Shown in pieces: positions 8,272 to 17,203 of a stretch of DNA of 48,790 nucleotides. Position 1 is the first letter of the stretch; each line of letters opens with the position of its first letter. The notes under the pieces are model-generated. The model did not search any database, was not told the DNA's origin, and saw nothing but the letters and a program-made list of their open reading frames with translations. A program made the position numbers and the translations under genes. Location of the stretch: positions 1 through 48,790 of the forward strand of contig CANQYM010000004.1 in the NCBI GenBank assembly GCA_947628085.1. Reading direction: 5' to 3'. This stretch comes from an uncultured Clostridia bacterium (GTDB lineage: Bacteria > Bacillota > Clostridia > TANB77 > CAG-508).

Positions 8272-9840
8272 ATGTATAGATTAGAAAATGTAAGAATATA
8301 TGAAGATTTATCTGAAGAAGATGTTTTAAAAAAGGCTTGTAATAAATATAAGATAAATATTAAAGATATTAAAGAATTTTCTATTTTTAAAAAATCTATT
8401 GATGCTAGAAACAAAGAAAACATTCATTACAATTACACTATTGATATTGAATATTCTGGCAACAAAACATTAAAAAATGTAAAAGAGGTTTCAAAAGAAA
8501 ACTTTAATTTAAATATTGAAGTTAAAAGAAAAAGCACAAAAAAGCCTGTAATTGTAGGAGCAGGACCTGCTGGACTTTTCTGTGCTTTAATATTAGTTCA
8601 AAATGGGATTAAACCAATTATAATAGAGCAAGGCAAAAAAGTAGAAAATAGAAAAAAAGATGTAGAAAATTTCTTTAAAACAGGAATATTAAATAAAAAC
8701 TCAAACGTACAATTTGGAGAAGGCGGAGCAGGAACTTTTTCTGATGGAAAATTAACAACTGGTGTAAATGATCCACTTTGCAGAAAAGTGCTATATGAAT
8801 TTGTAAATTTTGGTGCACCAAAACAAATAATGTACTTAAATAAGCCTCATATTGGAACTGATAATTTAATAAGATTAGTTTCAAATATGAGAAATTACAT
8901 AATAGATAAAGGTGGAGAATTTTTATTTGAAAATAAAGTAATAGACTTTAATATTGAAAATAATAAAATTACAAGTTTAATAATAAAAAATGAATCTGCA
9001 ACTCAAACAGTTGAAACAGATACAGTAGTTTTAGCAATAGGTCACAGTGCAAGAGATACTTTTGAAAAATTATATGAAAAAAATATAAAAATGAAAAAAA
9101 AGAATTTTTCAGTAGGACTTAGAATTGAACATAAACAAGAAATGATAAACCTATCTCAATATGGCATAAAAACAAAGTTAAAACTTCCACCTGCAGAATA
9201 TAAGCTTGTATATCACGGAAAAGAAAGAAGTTGCTATACGTTTTGTATGTGCCCAGGTGGTAAAGTAATAGCTTCTTCTAGTGATAATGGTGAAATAGTT
9301 ACAAATGGAATGAGTTTGTTTTTTAGAGATGGTGAAAATGCTAATAGTGCAATTTTAGTTGAAGTTACACCAAATGATTTTGAAGGAAAATCTGTTTTAG
9401 AAGGAATGTATTTTCAAAAAGAATTAGAACAAAAGGCTTTTATTCTTGGTGGAAAAAATTATTTTGCACCAATACAAACTGTTGGAGATTTTTTAGAAAA
9501 TAAAGGAACGACCAAATTAGGAGAAGTAAAACCTACTTATATGCCAGGTACTACTTTTTCAAATCTTCAGGAAATTTTACCAGAATATGTAAATCAAACT
9601 CTTAAAGAAGGAATATTAGATTTTGATAAGAAGTTAAAAGGCTTTGCAAATAGTGATGCAATTTTAACAGGAGTTGAAACAAGAAGTTCATCACCAGTAA
9701 GAATTCTAAGAGATGAATATGGCATGTCAAACATAAAAGGAATTTATCCTTGTGGAGAAGGCGCAGGATATGCAGGAGGAATTATGACTTCTGCAATTGA
9801 TGGAATAAAAACCGCAATTCAAATATTGCAATATACTTAA
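8272..9840 (+). CDS. FAD-dependent dehydrogenase-like protein (COG2509)
   Basis: A 522-residue protein. I placed the start at the ATG one base after the dfx stop; an upstream in-frame ATG at 8224 would lie inside dfx. The N-terminal ~80 residues form a small alpha/beta domain, followed by a Rossmann dinucleotide-binding motif PVIVGAGPAGLF at about 95-106, then EGGAGTFSDGKLTTG and a C-terminal GVETRSSSPVRI...GEGAGYAGGI signature. These are diagnostic of the 'uncharacterized FAD-dependent dehydrogenase' family, which has normal length here. The substrate is unknown. Tight coupling to superoxide reductase suggests a redox role, which is inference. Confidence 0.92.
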   Translation: MYRLENVRIYEDLSEEDVLKKACNKYKINIKDIKEFSIFKKSIDARNKENIHYNYTIDIEYSGNKTLKNVKEVSKENFNLNIEVKRKSTKKPVIVGAGPAGLFCALILVQNGIKPIIIEQGKKVENRKKDVENFFKTGILNKNSNVQFGEGGAGTFSDGKLTTGVNDPLCRKVLYEFVNFGAPKQIMYLNKPHIGTDNLIRLVSNMRNYIIDKGGEFLFENKVIDFNIENNKITSLIIKNESATQTVETDTVVLAIGHSARDTFEKLYEKNIKMKKKNFSVGLRIEHKQEMINLSQYGIKTKLKLPPAEYKLVYHGKERSCYTFCMCPGGKVIASSSDNGEIVTNGMSLFFRDGENANSAILVEVTPNDFEGKSVLEGMYFQKELEQKAFILGGKNYFAPIQTVGDFLENKGTTKLGEVKPTYMPGTTFSNLQEILPEYVNQTLKEGILDFDKKLKGFANSDAILTGVETRSSSPVRILRDEYGMSNIKGIYPCGEGAGYAGGIMTSAIDGIKTAIQILQYT

Positions 9841-9863
9841 AAATAATTTACATAAAATATTTC

Positions 9864-9892
9864 TTGACGAAAATCTAGAAAGATAGTAAAAT
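9864..9892 (+). promoter_or_regulatory. rnpB promoter
   Basis: TTGACG (9864-9869) and TAAAAT (9887-9892), spacer 17 nt, ending about 10 nt before the RNA's 5' end. Confidence 0.8.
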
Positions 9893-9901
9893 AAAGAATA
9901 G

Positions 9902-10263
9902 AGTAAATTGGATAGTCGCTTGTAAAATCTGAAAAGGTTTATAAGAGGAAAGTCCGGGCTCCATAGAGTAAGGATACTTGATAACGTCAAGCGAGGGTAA
10001 CCTTAGGGAAAGTGCAACAGAAAATAACAGCCTATTATCTTTTTGATTAATAGGCTTAAGGTGAAAAGGTGAGGTAAGAGCTCACCAGCGATGCAGTGAT
10101 GTATCGGCTGTGTAAACCCTATCTGGAGCAACACCTTAAAGAGAAAGTAAAAAAGTTACTCGCTATTTACTTTCATAGTTCTTTTTGAGTGGCTTGAAAT
10201 ATATAGCAATATATATTCTAGATAAATGACTATCCACGACAGAACCCGGCTTATAGATTTACT
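9902..10263 (+). ncRNA. rnpB: RNase P RNA, class A
   Basis: The catalytic RNA of RNase P, which matures tRNA 5' ends. Terminal P1 pairs AGTAAAT (9902-9908) with ATTTACT (10257-10263). GGATAGTC pairs with GACTATCC (10228-10235). The universally conserved segments GAGGAAAGTCCGGGCTCC, AGGGAAAGTGC/ACAGAAAA, GAAAAGGTG, GTAAACCC and ACAGAACCCGGCTTA are present in order. The P13/P14 arms (GATGCAGTGATGTATC) mark the ancestral A type rather than the Bacillus B type. The window also holds rnpM, which encodes an RNase P modulator. Confidence 0.96.
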
Positions 10264-10265
10264 TT

Positions 10266-10293
10266 AAAAGAGTGCTTTTAAGCACTCTTTTTT
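10266..10293 (+). terminator. rnpB terminator
   Basis: GAGTGCTT/AAGCACTC hairpin extended by A-T pairs and followed by a T-run. Confidence 0.88.
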
Positions 10294-10308
10294 GATGTAA
10301 TAATTATA

Positions 10309-10337
10309 TTGATTTTAAAAAAAATCATTGGTATAAT
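10309..10337 (+). promoter_or_regulatory. Sigma-A promoter for the 10361-12731 genes
   Basis: TTGATT (10309-10314) and perfect TATAAT (10332-10337), spacer 17 nt, 24 nt before the first start codon. Confidence 0.75.
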
Positions 10338-10360
10338 AAATTCGAAAAAGGAGGAAAAAC

Positions 10361-10666
10361 ATGGAAGAAAATGAAATAGAAAATAAAGATTTAGAAAATA
10401 ATTCACAAGATAATATTGATATTGATATAGATATGGTAAAGAATTCTTTAGAAAAAGAATTTAATTGTGTAGGGGTTGACTTTTTTAAATATGGAAAATA
10501 TCAATTTGTTAAAGCTTATGAAAAAGATGAAAAGACCATACATTATAGATATTTTAATATTAATCAGACTAACCAATTAAAAGAGGTAGAAGATGATAAA
10601 ATATTAAATTATTTTAGAGAAAAATATGAACCAGTTTTAGATGTTGAATATAAAAATAAAACTTAA
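10361..10666 (+). CDS. Small acidic hypothetical protein
   Basis: A 101-residue protein with a strongly acidic, Asn/Asp/Glu-rich first third (an alternating Ile-Asp stretch near 19-26), then a compact alpha/beta-looking part with VGVDFFKYGKYQFVK and HYRYFNINQTN strands. It has a consensus promoter and an AAAAGGAGG ribosome-binding site, so it is very likely expressed. No family was recognised. It lies 19 nt before the large HEAVH protein and is probably its operon partner. Confidence 0.7.
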   Translation: MEENEIENKDLENNSQDNIDIDIDMVKNSLEKEFNCVGVDFFKYGKYQFVKAYEKDEKTIHYRYFNINQTNQLKEVEDDKILNYFREKYEPVLDVEYKNKT

Positions 10667-10685
10667 AAGATGAGAAGGAAATAAG

Positions 10686-12731
10686 ATGAGTGAAAAAATA
10701 GAGGAAAAAACGCCAAATCCAAAATTAAAAAGATATATAGTTAAGTTTGCTTCTAAAACCCTAAAAAACAATAAACTATTTGCTAAAGTTTTTGGTAAAA
10801 ACTTTGCCAGATCAAGATTAGAAAAAAATATAAAATCAATTTATACAAATGAACAAGTTTCTATTAGTGGATGTGTGGGTTATTATGATTCAAAAAGAAA
10901 AACTGTAACTTTATGCAGTGCTTCAAAAGATGGTAGTCTTTTAACTAAAAAAGATATTGAAGAAGATCAAATTTTACAAGCCACTACATTACATGAAGCA
11001 GTTCATGCGGTTTTAACACGTACACGTAAAGAATGCAAGAAACTTGGAATTAGATCAGGAACGGGTTTATTAGAACGTAGATATGATGATAAAAGCCAAA
11101 GAATTGTTGAAAATGGAAGAGGTTTAAATGAAGGATTTACGGATTGGGTATGTGAAATATCTAGACAAGAAATGAATGACGATTACACCGAATTCCATAA
11201 TTTTATAAGATTATTAGAGGTTGCCGTAGGAAAAGAAAAAGTTTTAGAGATGGGAAAAGGTGGACTTTTTACTAGAATACCATCTTTATTAGGAATAGAT
11301 ATAGAAAATTTTAAACAGTTAATTGCTACTTCAGATTCTTTATATTTTATAAAAGAAGAATTAAGAACTGCTAATAAAATTGCAGATATACTAGAAAATC
11401 ATAAAGAAGAAACAACTCCAGAAAATGAGGAAAAATATGAAAAAGCTAGTGAACAAATTAAAAAAATTAGATGTAGTCCAGAATTTATAGAATATATAAC
11501 CAATAACCATATTAATGATTTTTCAGATGAAAACATTTTGAAATTTTTAAAAGAATATAAAATAGAAGATTTAAGAACAAGAAAACAAACAAGTGTAATT
11601 AACTTTGAAAATTTAGCCTTAGATTTATACTTTACTAAAGATATTGAAAAAATTTTTGAAAAAGATGGGTTAATAGATGATGAAGATTATGAAACTGTTT
11701 TAAAAGTAATGAAAACTTTGAATACAAGTTTCTCAAAAACGCCTAAAGAAATTGAAAATATGGAACCTAAGCCAAGTATTTTAAGAATTAAAGAAGAATT
11801 TAAGAGTTTTCAAGATAAATATATGAAGCAATATGCTGCTGAATTAGCTAGGGAATTTAAAGAAGGAAACTGTTCATTAAGTTATTTAATTGATCGTGGA
11901 ACATATAAATTTGATTTAAATCATAAAATTAACACTTTTTTTTACGAATTTTCAGAGCAACTAGACCCAGATATTGGAGATAGCATTTACCATATAGTTA
12001 ATTATATTAGCATGAATTTTGAAAAACCTGAAAACTATAAAAATTTCGAAGGATCAACACTTTATAAACTTGTTTCACAAGATAAAACTATAAGTTCAGC
12101 ACTTTTATTTAATAATGGAAGGTATATTGATAATTATCTTATTGAATCTAAAAAGGTAGACAAAGAATCTAACACCGTTAAATTTGACTTTACTCTTAGT
12201 CCAGGAGAAGAAGGAAAAAAAGAATATGACAGTGCTATACAAAACTTTTTAGAGCTTAGACAAAAACTATTGGAGAAAAATCCTAACACTGAAATATATA
12301 TTGCATCTAGAAACATTATTGCTAAAGATGGTGAAAATACACTATTTTATGGCATATATAATGGACAAATAATACCTATGTCGGTTGAGAGTGAAATGAA
12401 TATTAATATTACGTTGCTTCCTAAGCTAATGGCTTATAATCAATCCTTAAAACCTGATATTGCAAAAAAATCAGAAAAATTTTCTAATTTTATAAATAGA
12501 ATAAAAAATAGATTACTTGAAATTACCGGAATGCAACAAGGAGATTTAGGAGTAATTCAAGAAACCACTACGATTCCTAAAGAAACAGCACCTAATGAAA
12601 ATAGCAAGGAAGATACTTCAAAATTAGATACTTTTGATGAAAGAATAAAAGTTCCGAAAAATTCAATAACAATACCAAAAGAAATTCCAAAAGGCCCAGA
12701 AACCCAAAAAGATGAAGATTTAGAAAAATAA
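10686..12731 (+). CDS. Putative zinc metallopeptidase (HEAVH), otherwise unknown
   Basis: A 681-residue protein without signal peptide or membrane helix. Residues 103-107 are HEAVH, a fit to HExxH, and 42 residues further is LNEGFTDW with E149. Together these look like the zinc ligands and catalytic Glu of a gluzincin peptidase (thermolysin-like arrangement H-E-x-x-H ... E). A basic N-terminal stretch (about 10-50) precedes the catalytic region. After about residue 235 come long helical, Lys/Glu-rich segments, then a mixed domain (about 480-585). The C-terminal ~70 residues are disordered and rich in Thr, Pro, Lys and Glu. The protease call rests on motif and spacing only; the substrate is unknown. 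Confidence 0.7.
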   Translation: MSEKIEEKTPNPKLKRYIVKFASKTLKNNKLFAKVFGKNFARSRLEKNIKSIYTNEQVSISGCVGYYDSKRKTVTLCSASKDGSLLTKKDIEEDQILQATTLHEAVHAVLTRTRKECKKLGIRSGTGLLERRYDDKSQRIVENGRGLNEGFTDWVCEISRQEMNDDYTEFHNFIRLLEVAVGKEKVLEMGKGGLFTRIPSLLGIDIENFKQLIATSDSLYFIKEELRTANKIADILENHKEETTPENEEKYEKASEQIKKIRCSPEFIEYITNNHINDFSDENILKFLKEYKIEDLRTRKQTSVINFENLALDLYFTKDIEKIFEKDGLIDDEDYETVLKVMKTLNTSFSKTPKEIENMEPKPSILRIKEEFKSFQDKYMKQYAAELAREFKEGNCSLSYLIDRGTYKFDLNHKINTFFYEFSEQLDPDIGDSIYHIVNYISMNFEKPENYKNFEGSTLYKLVSQDKTISSALLFNNGRYIDNYLIESKKVDKESNTVKFDFTLSPGEEGKKEYDSAIQNFLELRQKLLEKNPNTEIYIASRNIIAKDGENTLFYGIYNGQIIPMSVESEMNINITLLPKLMAYNQSLKPDIAKKSEKFSNFINRIKNRLLEITGMQQGDLGVIQETTTIPKETAPNENSKEDTSKLDTFDERIKVPKNSITIPKEIPKGPETQKDEDLEK

Positions 12732-12753
12732 TAAAAATGTTGAGGAGAAAAAT

Positions 12754-13941
12754 ATGTACGATATATATGCAGATTTACATGTTCACATAGGAAGAAGCGA
12801 AAATAATAAACCAATTAAAATAACAGCAGCTAAAAGTTTAAATTTTGCAAATATAGCAAAAGAATGTGTAGAAAGAAAAGGAATTAATTTAGTTGGAATA
12901 ATCGATTGTGCTTCACCTTATGTAATAGAAGATATAGAAAACTTTTTAAAAACTGGTGAAGCTTATGAAATTGAAGATGGAGGAATAATATATAAAGACA
13001 AAGTTTGTATCATCTTAGGAAGCGAAATAGAAACATCTGAAATAAACGATGAAGGAAAAACAGGAAGTGCACATAATCTTTGCTACTTTCCAAAATTAGC
13101 AGATATAAAAGCATTTTCAAACGAAATGAAAAATCATATAAAAAACATAACTTTAAGCTCTCAAAGAGCGAATATTTCTGTTTATGAGCTTATAGACATT
13201 GTTCAAAAATATAATGGAATACTAGTTCCTGCGCATTGTTTTACGCCACATAAGAGTTTCTATGGAAATTGTACAGACTCATTAAGAAAAATTTTTAAAG
13301 AAAAATATGATATGATTCCAGCCATTGAACTTGGACTAAGTGCAGATACTTTTTTAGCAGACCAAATAAGCGAATTAGAAACAAAAACTTTTTTAACAAA
13401 TTCAGATGCACATTCTCTTCCTAAAATTGCCAGAGAATATAATGAAATGCAATTAGAAGGAATTAGTTTTAAAGAATTTTTAATGGCACTTAAAAATGAA
13501 AAAGGAAGAAAAATTGTTAAGAATTATGGATTAGATCCTAAACTTGGAAAGTATCATAGAACATATTGTGAAGTTTGTAATAAAAGAATTGAAGGAAAAG
13601 CACCAGTTACAAAATGTGATACTTGTGATAGTAGAAATATAACAATGGGAGTTTTTGATAGAATTGAAATAATTAAAGATAAATCAAAAACAAAAAGTCC
13701 AAGTTTTAGACCAGAATACATATATCAAATACCACTTACTTTTATTCCAGGATTAGGAGGAAAAACAATAGAAAAATTGTTAGACCACTTTGGAACTGAA
13801 ATGACAATTCTTCACAAACTATCAAATGATGATATTGAAGCTGTAGTTGGTGAAAAAATAGCTAAAAATATAATTTTAGCGAGAGATGGAAAAATGCACA
13901 TTATAGAAGGTGGCGGAGGAGTTTACGGAAAAGTAGAATAA
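12754..13941 (+). CDS. Endonuclease Q (EndoQ)-like DNA repair nuclease
   Basis: A 395-residue protein that starts with a PHP domain (YADLHVHIGRS, metal-binding HxH) and carries further PHP ligands in GSEIETSE, VPAHCFTPH and TNSDAHSLP. A four-Cys zinc motif (CEVC ... CDTC, about residues 273-293) follows, then helix-hairpin-helix motifs near PGLGGKTIEKLL. This order is that of EndoQ/YqxK, which nicks DNA 5' of uracil, hypoxanthine, xanthine and abasic sites in archaea and some Firmicutes. Length is normal. GAGGAG lies 8 nt before the ATG. It is 22 nt after the putative metallopeptidase, so possibly the end of that operon. Confidence 0.9.
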   Translation: MYDIYADLHVHIGRSENNKPIKITAAKSLNFANIAKECVERKGINLVGIIDCASPYVIEDIENFLKTGEAYEIEDGGIIYKDKVCIILGSEIETSEINDEGKTGSAHNLCYFPKLADIKAFSNEMKNHIKNITLSSQRANISVYELIDIVQKYNGILVPAHCFTPHKSFYGNCTDSLRKIFKEKYDMIPAIELGLSADTFLADQISELETKTFLTNSDAHSLPKIAREYNEMQLEGISFKEFLMALKNEKGRKIVKNYGLDPKLGKYHRTYCEVCNKRIEGKAPVTKCDTCDSRNITMGVFDRIEIIKDKSKTKSPSFRPEYIYQIPLTFIPGLGGKTIEKLLDHFGTEMTILHKLSNDDIEAVVGEKIAKNIILARDGKMHIIEGGGGVYGKVE

Positions 13942-13999
13942 ATATAAAAATAGCGAATACACTTTAATAAAATAAAAAACTTATGTAAAAGGACTAAAC

Positions 14000-14609
14000 A
14001 TGAAAAGTGTATTATATAACTATTTTGTAAAAAATAAAAAAAATTTTATAATAATAGCCACAATTTTTTGTATAGGAATTATGGTAGGAATTTTATTTAT
14101 TAATAATTCTAATGAAAATCAAAAAAACGAAATTAATACATATATTCAAGAACTAACACAAAATATAAAAAATTCAAATAATATAAATCGATTTGAACTA
14201 TTATGTATAAGTTTAAAAGAAAATATACTATTTATAATAATAATTTGGTTTTTGGGTTGCACTATAATTGGAGGAATATTTATTTATGTGGCAATACTCT
14301 ATAAAGGATTTTCACTAGGATATACAATTTCTGCTTTAATTGCTGTTTTAGGAGTAAGACATGGAACACTAGTTGCAATAACATCACTACTATTACAAAA
14401 TATTATTTTTTTACCAGCAATGTTTATAGTTTCAGAAAATCGGTATAAAATTATGTGGGAGCATATATAAGAAAATCATTAATTTAAAAGAAGAAGTTAT
14501 TAGACATTTCATTATTATGTTGATTTCAATTATGTTATCTATTATGTCTAGTTTTATAGAAGTTTATATTTCTATGAATTTATTAATATTTTTGAAAGAA
14601 ATTATTTAA
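14000..14609 (+). CDS. spoIIM: Stage II sporulation protein M, +1 recoded at CGG
   Basis: A membrane protein of the DUF95/SpoIIM family. SpoIIM works with SpoIID and SpoIIP in peptidoglycan remodelling during engulfment. In the initial frame only 156 residues are read and the stop is at 14468-14470, which loses the last transmembrane helix. If the C at 14441 of the in-frame CGG (codon 148) is skipped, reading continues as ...SEN-GIKLCGSIYKK... through a final helix rich in Ile, Leu, Met and Ser to a stop at 14607-14609. This gives 202 residues and four hydrophobic segments, the usual family size. The Gly-x-x-Leu ... Ser-Ile pattern after the break matches the family better than the zero-frame tail. 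xerD follows, as in Bacillus. See the findings on CGG. Confidence 0.85.
14438..14444 (+). other. CGG +1 recoding site in spoIIM
   Basis: AAT CGG T in the initial frame. Omitting C14441 gives AAT GGT and the family-like C-terminus. If not recoded, translation ends after nine more codons. Confidence 0.8.
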
Positions 14610-14642
14610 AAGGTATTTACTTTTTTAACTATTTTTGATATA

Positions 14643-14674
14643 ACATAAGTGTCTTATGTAAATTATAATTTACA
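14643..14674 (+). promoter_or_regulatory. Two overlapping palindromes upstream of xerD
   Basis: ACATAAG-TGT-CTTATGT (14643-14659) overlaps a perfect 18-nt palindrome TGTAAATTATAATTTACA (14657-14674), about 33 nt before xerD. It is placed like an operator; the cognate regulator is unknown. Confidence 0.4.
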
Positions 14675-14706
14675 TTTTAAATATAATTAAACGGGAGAGG
14701 TTAGCA

Positions 14707-15588
14707 ATGGAAAAACAAATTAAACTTTTTTTAGAATTTCTTGAAAATGAAAAGAAATTGTCAGCTAATACGCTACAATCATACAAAAGAGATATTTTGC
14801 AATATCAAGAATACATAGATAAAAATGGTTTAAATTATTTAAAAATTGATAACGAAGACATCGATAATTATTTTAGTACGCTAAAAACAATGAACAAAAA
14901 AACTTCTACAATTTCAAGAAATTTAGCTACTATAAGATCTTTTTACCAATTTTTGTTAAAAACAAAAAGAATAAAAAGAGATCCAACAATTGGTGTTCAA
15001 TCACCTAAAGTAGAAAAAAAGGTTCCAAATATACTAACATCAAAAGAAGTTGAATTATTATTAGATCAACCAAAAAGTATTGATTTAAAAGGAATTAGAG
15101 ATAAAGCAATGTTAGAATTTGCTTATGCAACAGGAATGAGAGTTACAGAAATAATCTCTTTAAATATAGATGATGTTAATTTAGAGCAAGCCTATGTTAC
15201 TTGCAACATGGGAATTAAGAAAAGAACAATTCCACTTGGCTCAATATCTTTAAAAGCTTTAAAAGATTATATTGAAAAAGCAAGACCAATTTTAATTAAA
15301 GATGATTCAATTACAGCATTATTTGTAAATATAAATGGAAAAAGATTAACAAGACAAGGATTTTGGAAAATTGTTAAATACTATAAAGAGCAAGCTCACA
15401 TTTCAAAAGAAATTACACCACATGTTTTAAGACACTCTTTTGCAACACATCTTTTACAAAATGGGGCAGACTTAAAAGCAATTCAAACAATGTTAGGACA
15501 TTCAGATATTTCATCAACACAAGTATATATGCAGTTTCAAAATGAAAATTTAAAAGATATATATAAAAAAGCTCATCCAAGAGCATAA
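14707..15588 (+). CDS. xerD: Tyrosine recombinase XerD/XerC-like
   Basis: A 293-residue tyrosine recombinase of standard Xer size. It has an N-terminal SAM-like core-binding domain (about 1-85) and a catalytic domain with Arg in ATGMRVTEI, Lys in the beta-hairpin region, HVLRHSFATHLL (His-x-x-Arg), the LGHSDISSTQVY His and the nucleophilic Tyr in QVYMQ. It resolves chromosome dimers at dif with a partner Xer and FtsK. The position after spoIIM matches the spoIIM-fur-xerD neighbourhood of Bacilli, which favours XerD over a phage integrase. A GGGAGAGG ribosome-binding site and downstream terminator are clear. Confidence 0.9.
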   Translation: MEKQIKLFLEFLENEKKLSANTLQSYKRDILQYQEYIDKNGLNYLKIDNEDIDNYFSTLKTMNKKTSTISRNLATIRSFYQFLLKTKRIKRDPTIGVQSPKVEKKVPNILTSKEVELLLDQPKSIDLKGIRDKAMLEFAYATGMRVTEIISLNIDDVNLEQAYVTCNMGIKKRTIPLGSISLKALKDYIEKARPILIKDDSITALFVNINGKRLTRQGFWKIVKYYKEQAHISKEITPHVLRHSFATHLLQNGADLKAIQTMLGHSDISSTQVYMQFQNENLKDIYKKAHPRA

Positions 15589-15600
15589 AAATTAAGTATT

Positions 15601-15628
15601 AAAAGTGGAGCTAAAGCTCCACTTTTTT
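15601..15628 (+). terminator. Rho-independent terminator, possibly bidirectional
   Basis: AAAAGTGGAGCT-AA-AGCTCCACTTTTTT hairpin between convergent xerD and pepV. The A-run on the 5' side gives a shorter U-tract for the minus strand. Confidence 0.9.
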
Positions 15629-15686
15629 GTTTTATATAAGATTTATTCATTATATTAGTAAATTTAAATTAATAAGTATTTTTCTA

Positions 15687-17057
15687 TTACTTTGACAACT
15701 CATAAATTGCTTCTGCATAAATCTTAGAAGATATCATAAGTTTATCTATGTCTATAAATTCATTTACTTGATGACACATATCTTTATCTCCAGGCATTGT
15801 AGCACCATAAGAAATAAAATTATCAAAAGCTCTAGCATAAGTTCCACCGCCAATTGCAATAGGAGCTTCATTTAATCCCGTTTTCTTATTAAATATATCA
15901 ACTAAAGTTTTTACTAAATAGTTATTTTTATCAACAAATAAAGGTTCTTGAGAACTTAATTTATTTACTTCTAAATTTTTAAACTCTTCTTTTAAAGAAG
16001 AATATTTTAAAACAATATTATTTAAAGCAATACTTACAGGAACTCTTAAATTTATTTTAATTATTAATTTACTGTTTTCATATGCTAAATAGGCAACATT
16101 AGAAGTAAGAATTCCAGATTCATCTTCTAACTTATTATTAGATAAAAAAGCAGGGCTTGTTATATCAAAAAATCCTATATTATATAAATGTTCTAAATAA
16201 TTAGAATTAAAGTCAAAATTATCTAAAAGAAATTTTATTAAATTTGAAATTGCATTTTCTCCAAGCTCTGGATGTGCTGCATGTGAAGCAATGCCAAAAG
16301 ATTCTATTTCTATAGTTTGACTATTCATTAAAACTTTAATGTTACTATTATTACTCCTAATAGAAGAAAAATCAAAGTCATTAATAGGTTTTAGTGTTAT
16401 AGAACAATATTTTGGAACAACATTTAAGGCATTATTATTACAATTTATATTTACAATTTCAAAATTTTTAAATGAAAAATCATTTTTTAGTTCTAAAGAT
16501 AAAATTCCTTTTTCAGCATAAATAGCAGGGAAGTTTGCATCTGGACTAAAACCAATGGAAGGCCATTCTTCGTGTAATTTATAATAATTAATGCACTTCC
16601 AATCTTTTTCTTCATTTAAACCAAGAATTAGTCTAACTCTAGCATTTATTTTTGTAGTATCTTTAATAACTTTCATTGCATAAAGTGAAGCTACTACTGG
16701 ACCTTTATCATCTATAGAACCCCTACCAAATAACTTATTATTAACAACAGTAGGTGAAAATGGAGAATAAGTCCAACCATCTTCTTTAATTGCAGGAACT
16801 ACATCTAAATGCCCTATTATTCCTACTAATTTTTCTCCTTCTCCAAATTCAATATAACCACAATATCCATCAATATTTTTTGCCTTAAATCCTAGAGCTT
16901 CGCCAAGATTTAAAATATATTCTAATGCTTTTTTACAATTTTCACCAAAAGGTGCTTGGTCTAAATTTTGCTCTTCAGAAACACTAGGAATTTCTATAAG
17001 GCGTGAAATAGTATTTATAATATTATTTTTTTCATTATCTATTAATTCATCAAACAT
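15687..17057 (-). CDS. pepV: Dipeptidase PepV (M20 family)
   Basis: A 456-residue zinc dipeptidase of the PepV/M20A type, normal length. It splits dipeptides and some Xaa-His or beta-Ala peptides in the cytosol. Zinc-site and catalytic motifs are visible: GHLDVVPA (His, Asp), GRGSIDDKGPV (metal-bridging Asp), GLNEEKDWKC (general-base and metal Glu), FSPDANFP and a C-terminal GGGTYAR plus CHQVNEFI (last His and Glu). I chose the ATG at 17055-17057 because GGAGGTAA lies 6 nt upstream; a more distant in-frame ATG would add 11 residues not typical of the family. Divergent from the pilin-like gene and convergent with xerD. Confidence 0.93.
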   Translation of the reverse strand: MFDELIDNEKNNIINTISRLIEIPSVSEEQNLDQAPFGENCKKALEYILNLGEALGFKAKNIDGYCGYIEFGEGEKLVGIIGHLDVVPAIKEDGWTYSPFSPTVVNNKLFGRGSIDDKGPVVASLYAMKVIKDTTKINARVRLILGLNEEKDWKCINYYKLHEEWPSIGFSPDANFPAIYAEKGILSLELKNDFSFKNFEIVNINCNNNALNVVPKYCSITLKPINDFDFSSIRSNNSNIKVLMNSQTIEIESFGIASHAAHPELGENAISNLIKFLLDNFDFNSNYLEHLYNIGFFDITSPAFLSNNKLEDESGILTSNVAYLAYENSKLIIKINLRVPVSIALNNIVLKYSSLKEEFKNLEVNKLSSQEPLFVDKNNYLVKTLVDIFNKKTGLNEAPIAIGGGTYARAFDNFISYGATMPGDKDMCHQVNEFIDIDKLMISSKIYAEAIYELSK

Positions 17058-17203
17058 AAAATTACCTCCATTACTATTATTATATATCAAAACACATAAA
17101 AAAATAAAAGATGTTAATAAAAAAATACTTGAATTAATAAAATATTATGTGTAAAATATTAATAGTTATTAAACAAAAGTTAAATTTTAGGAGGAAATTT
17201 AAG

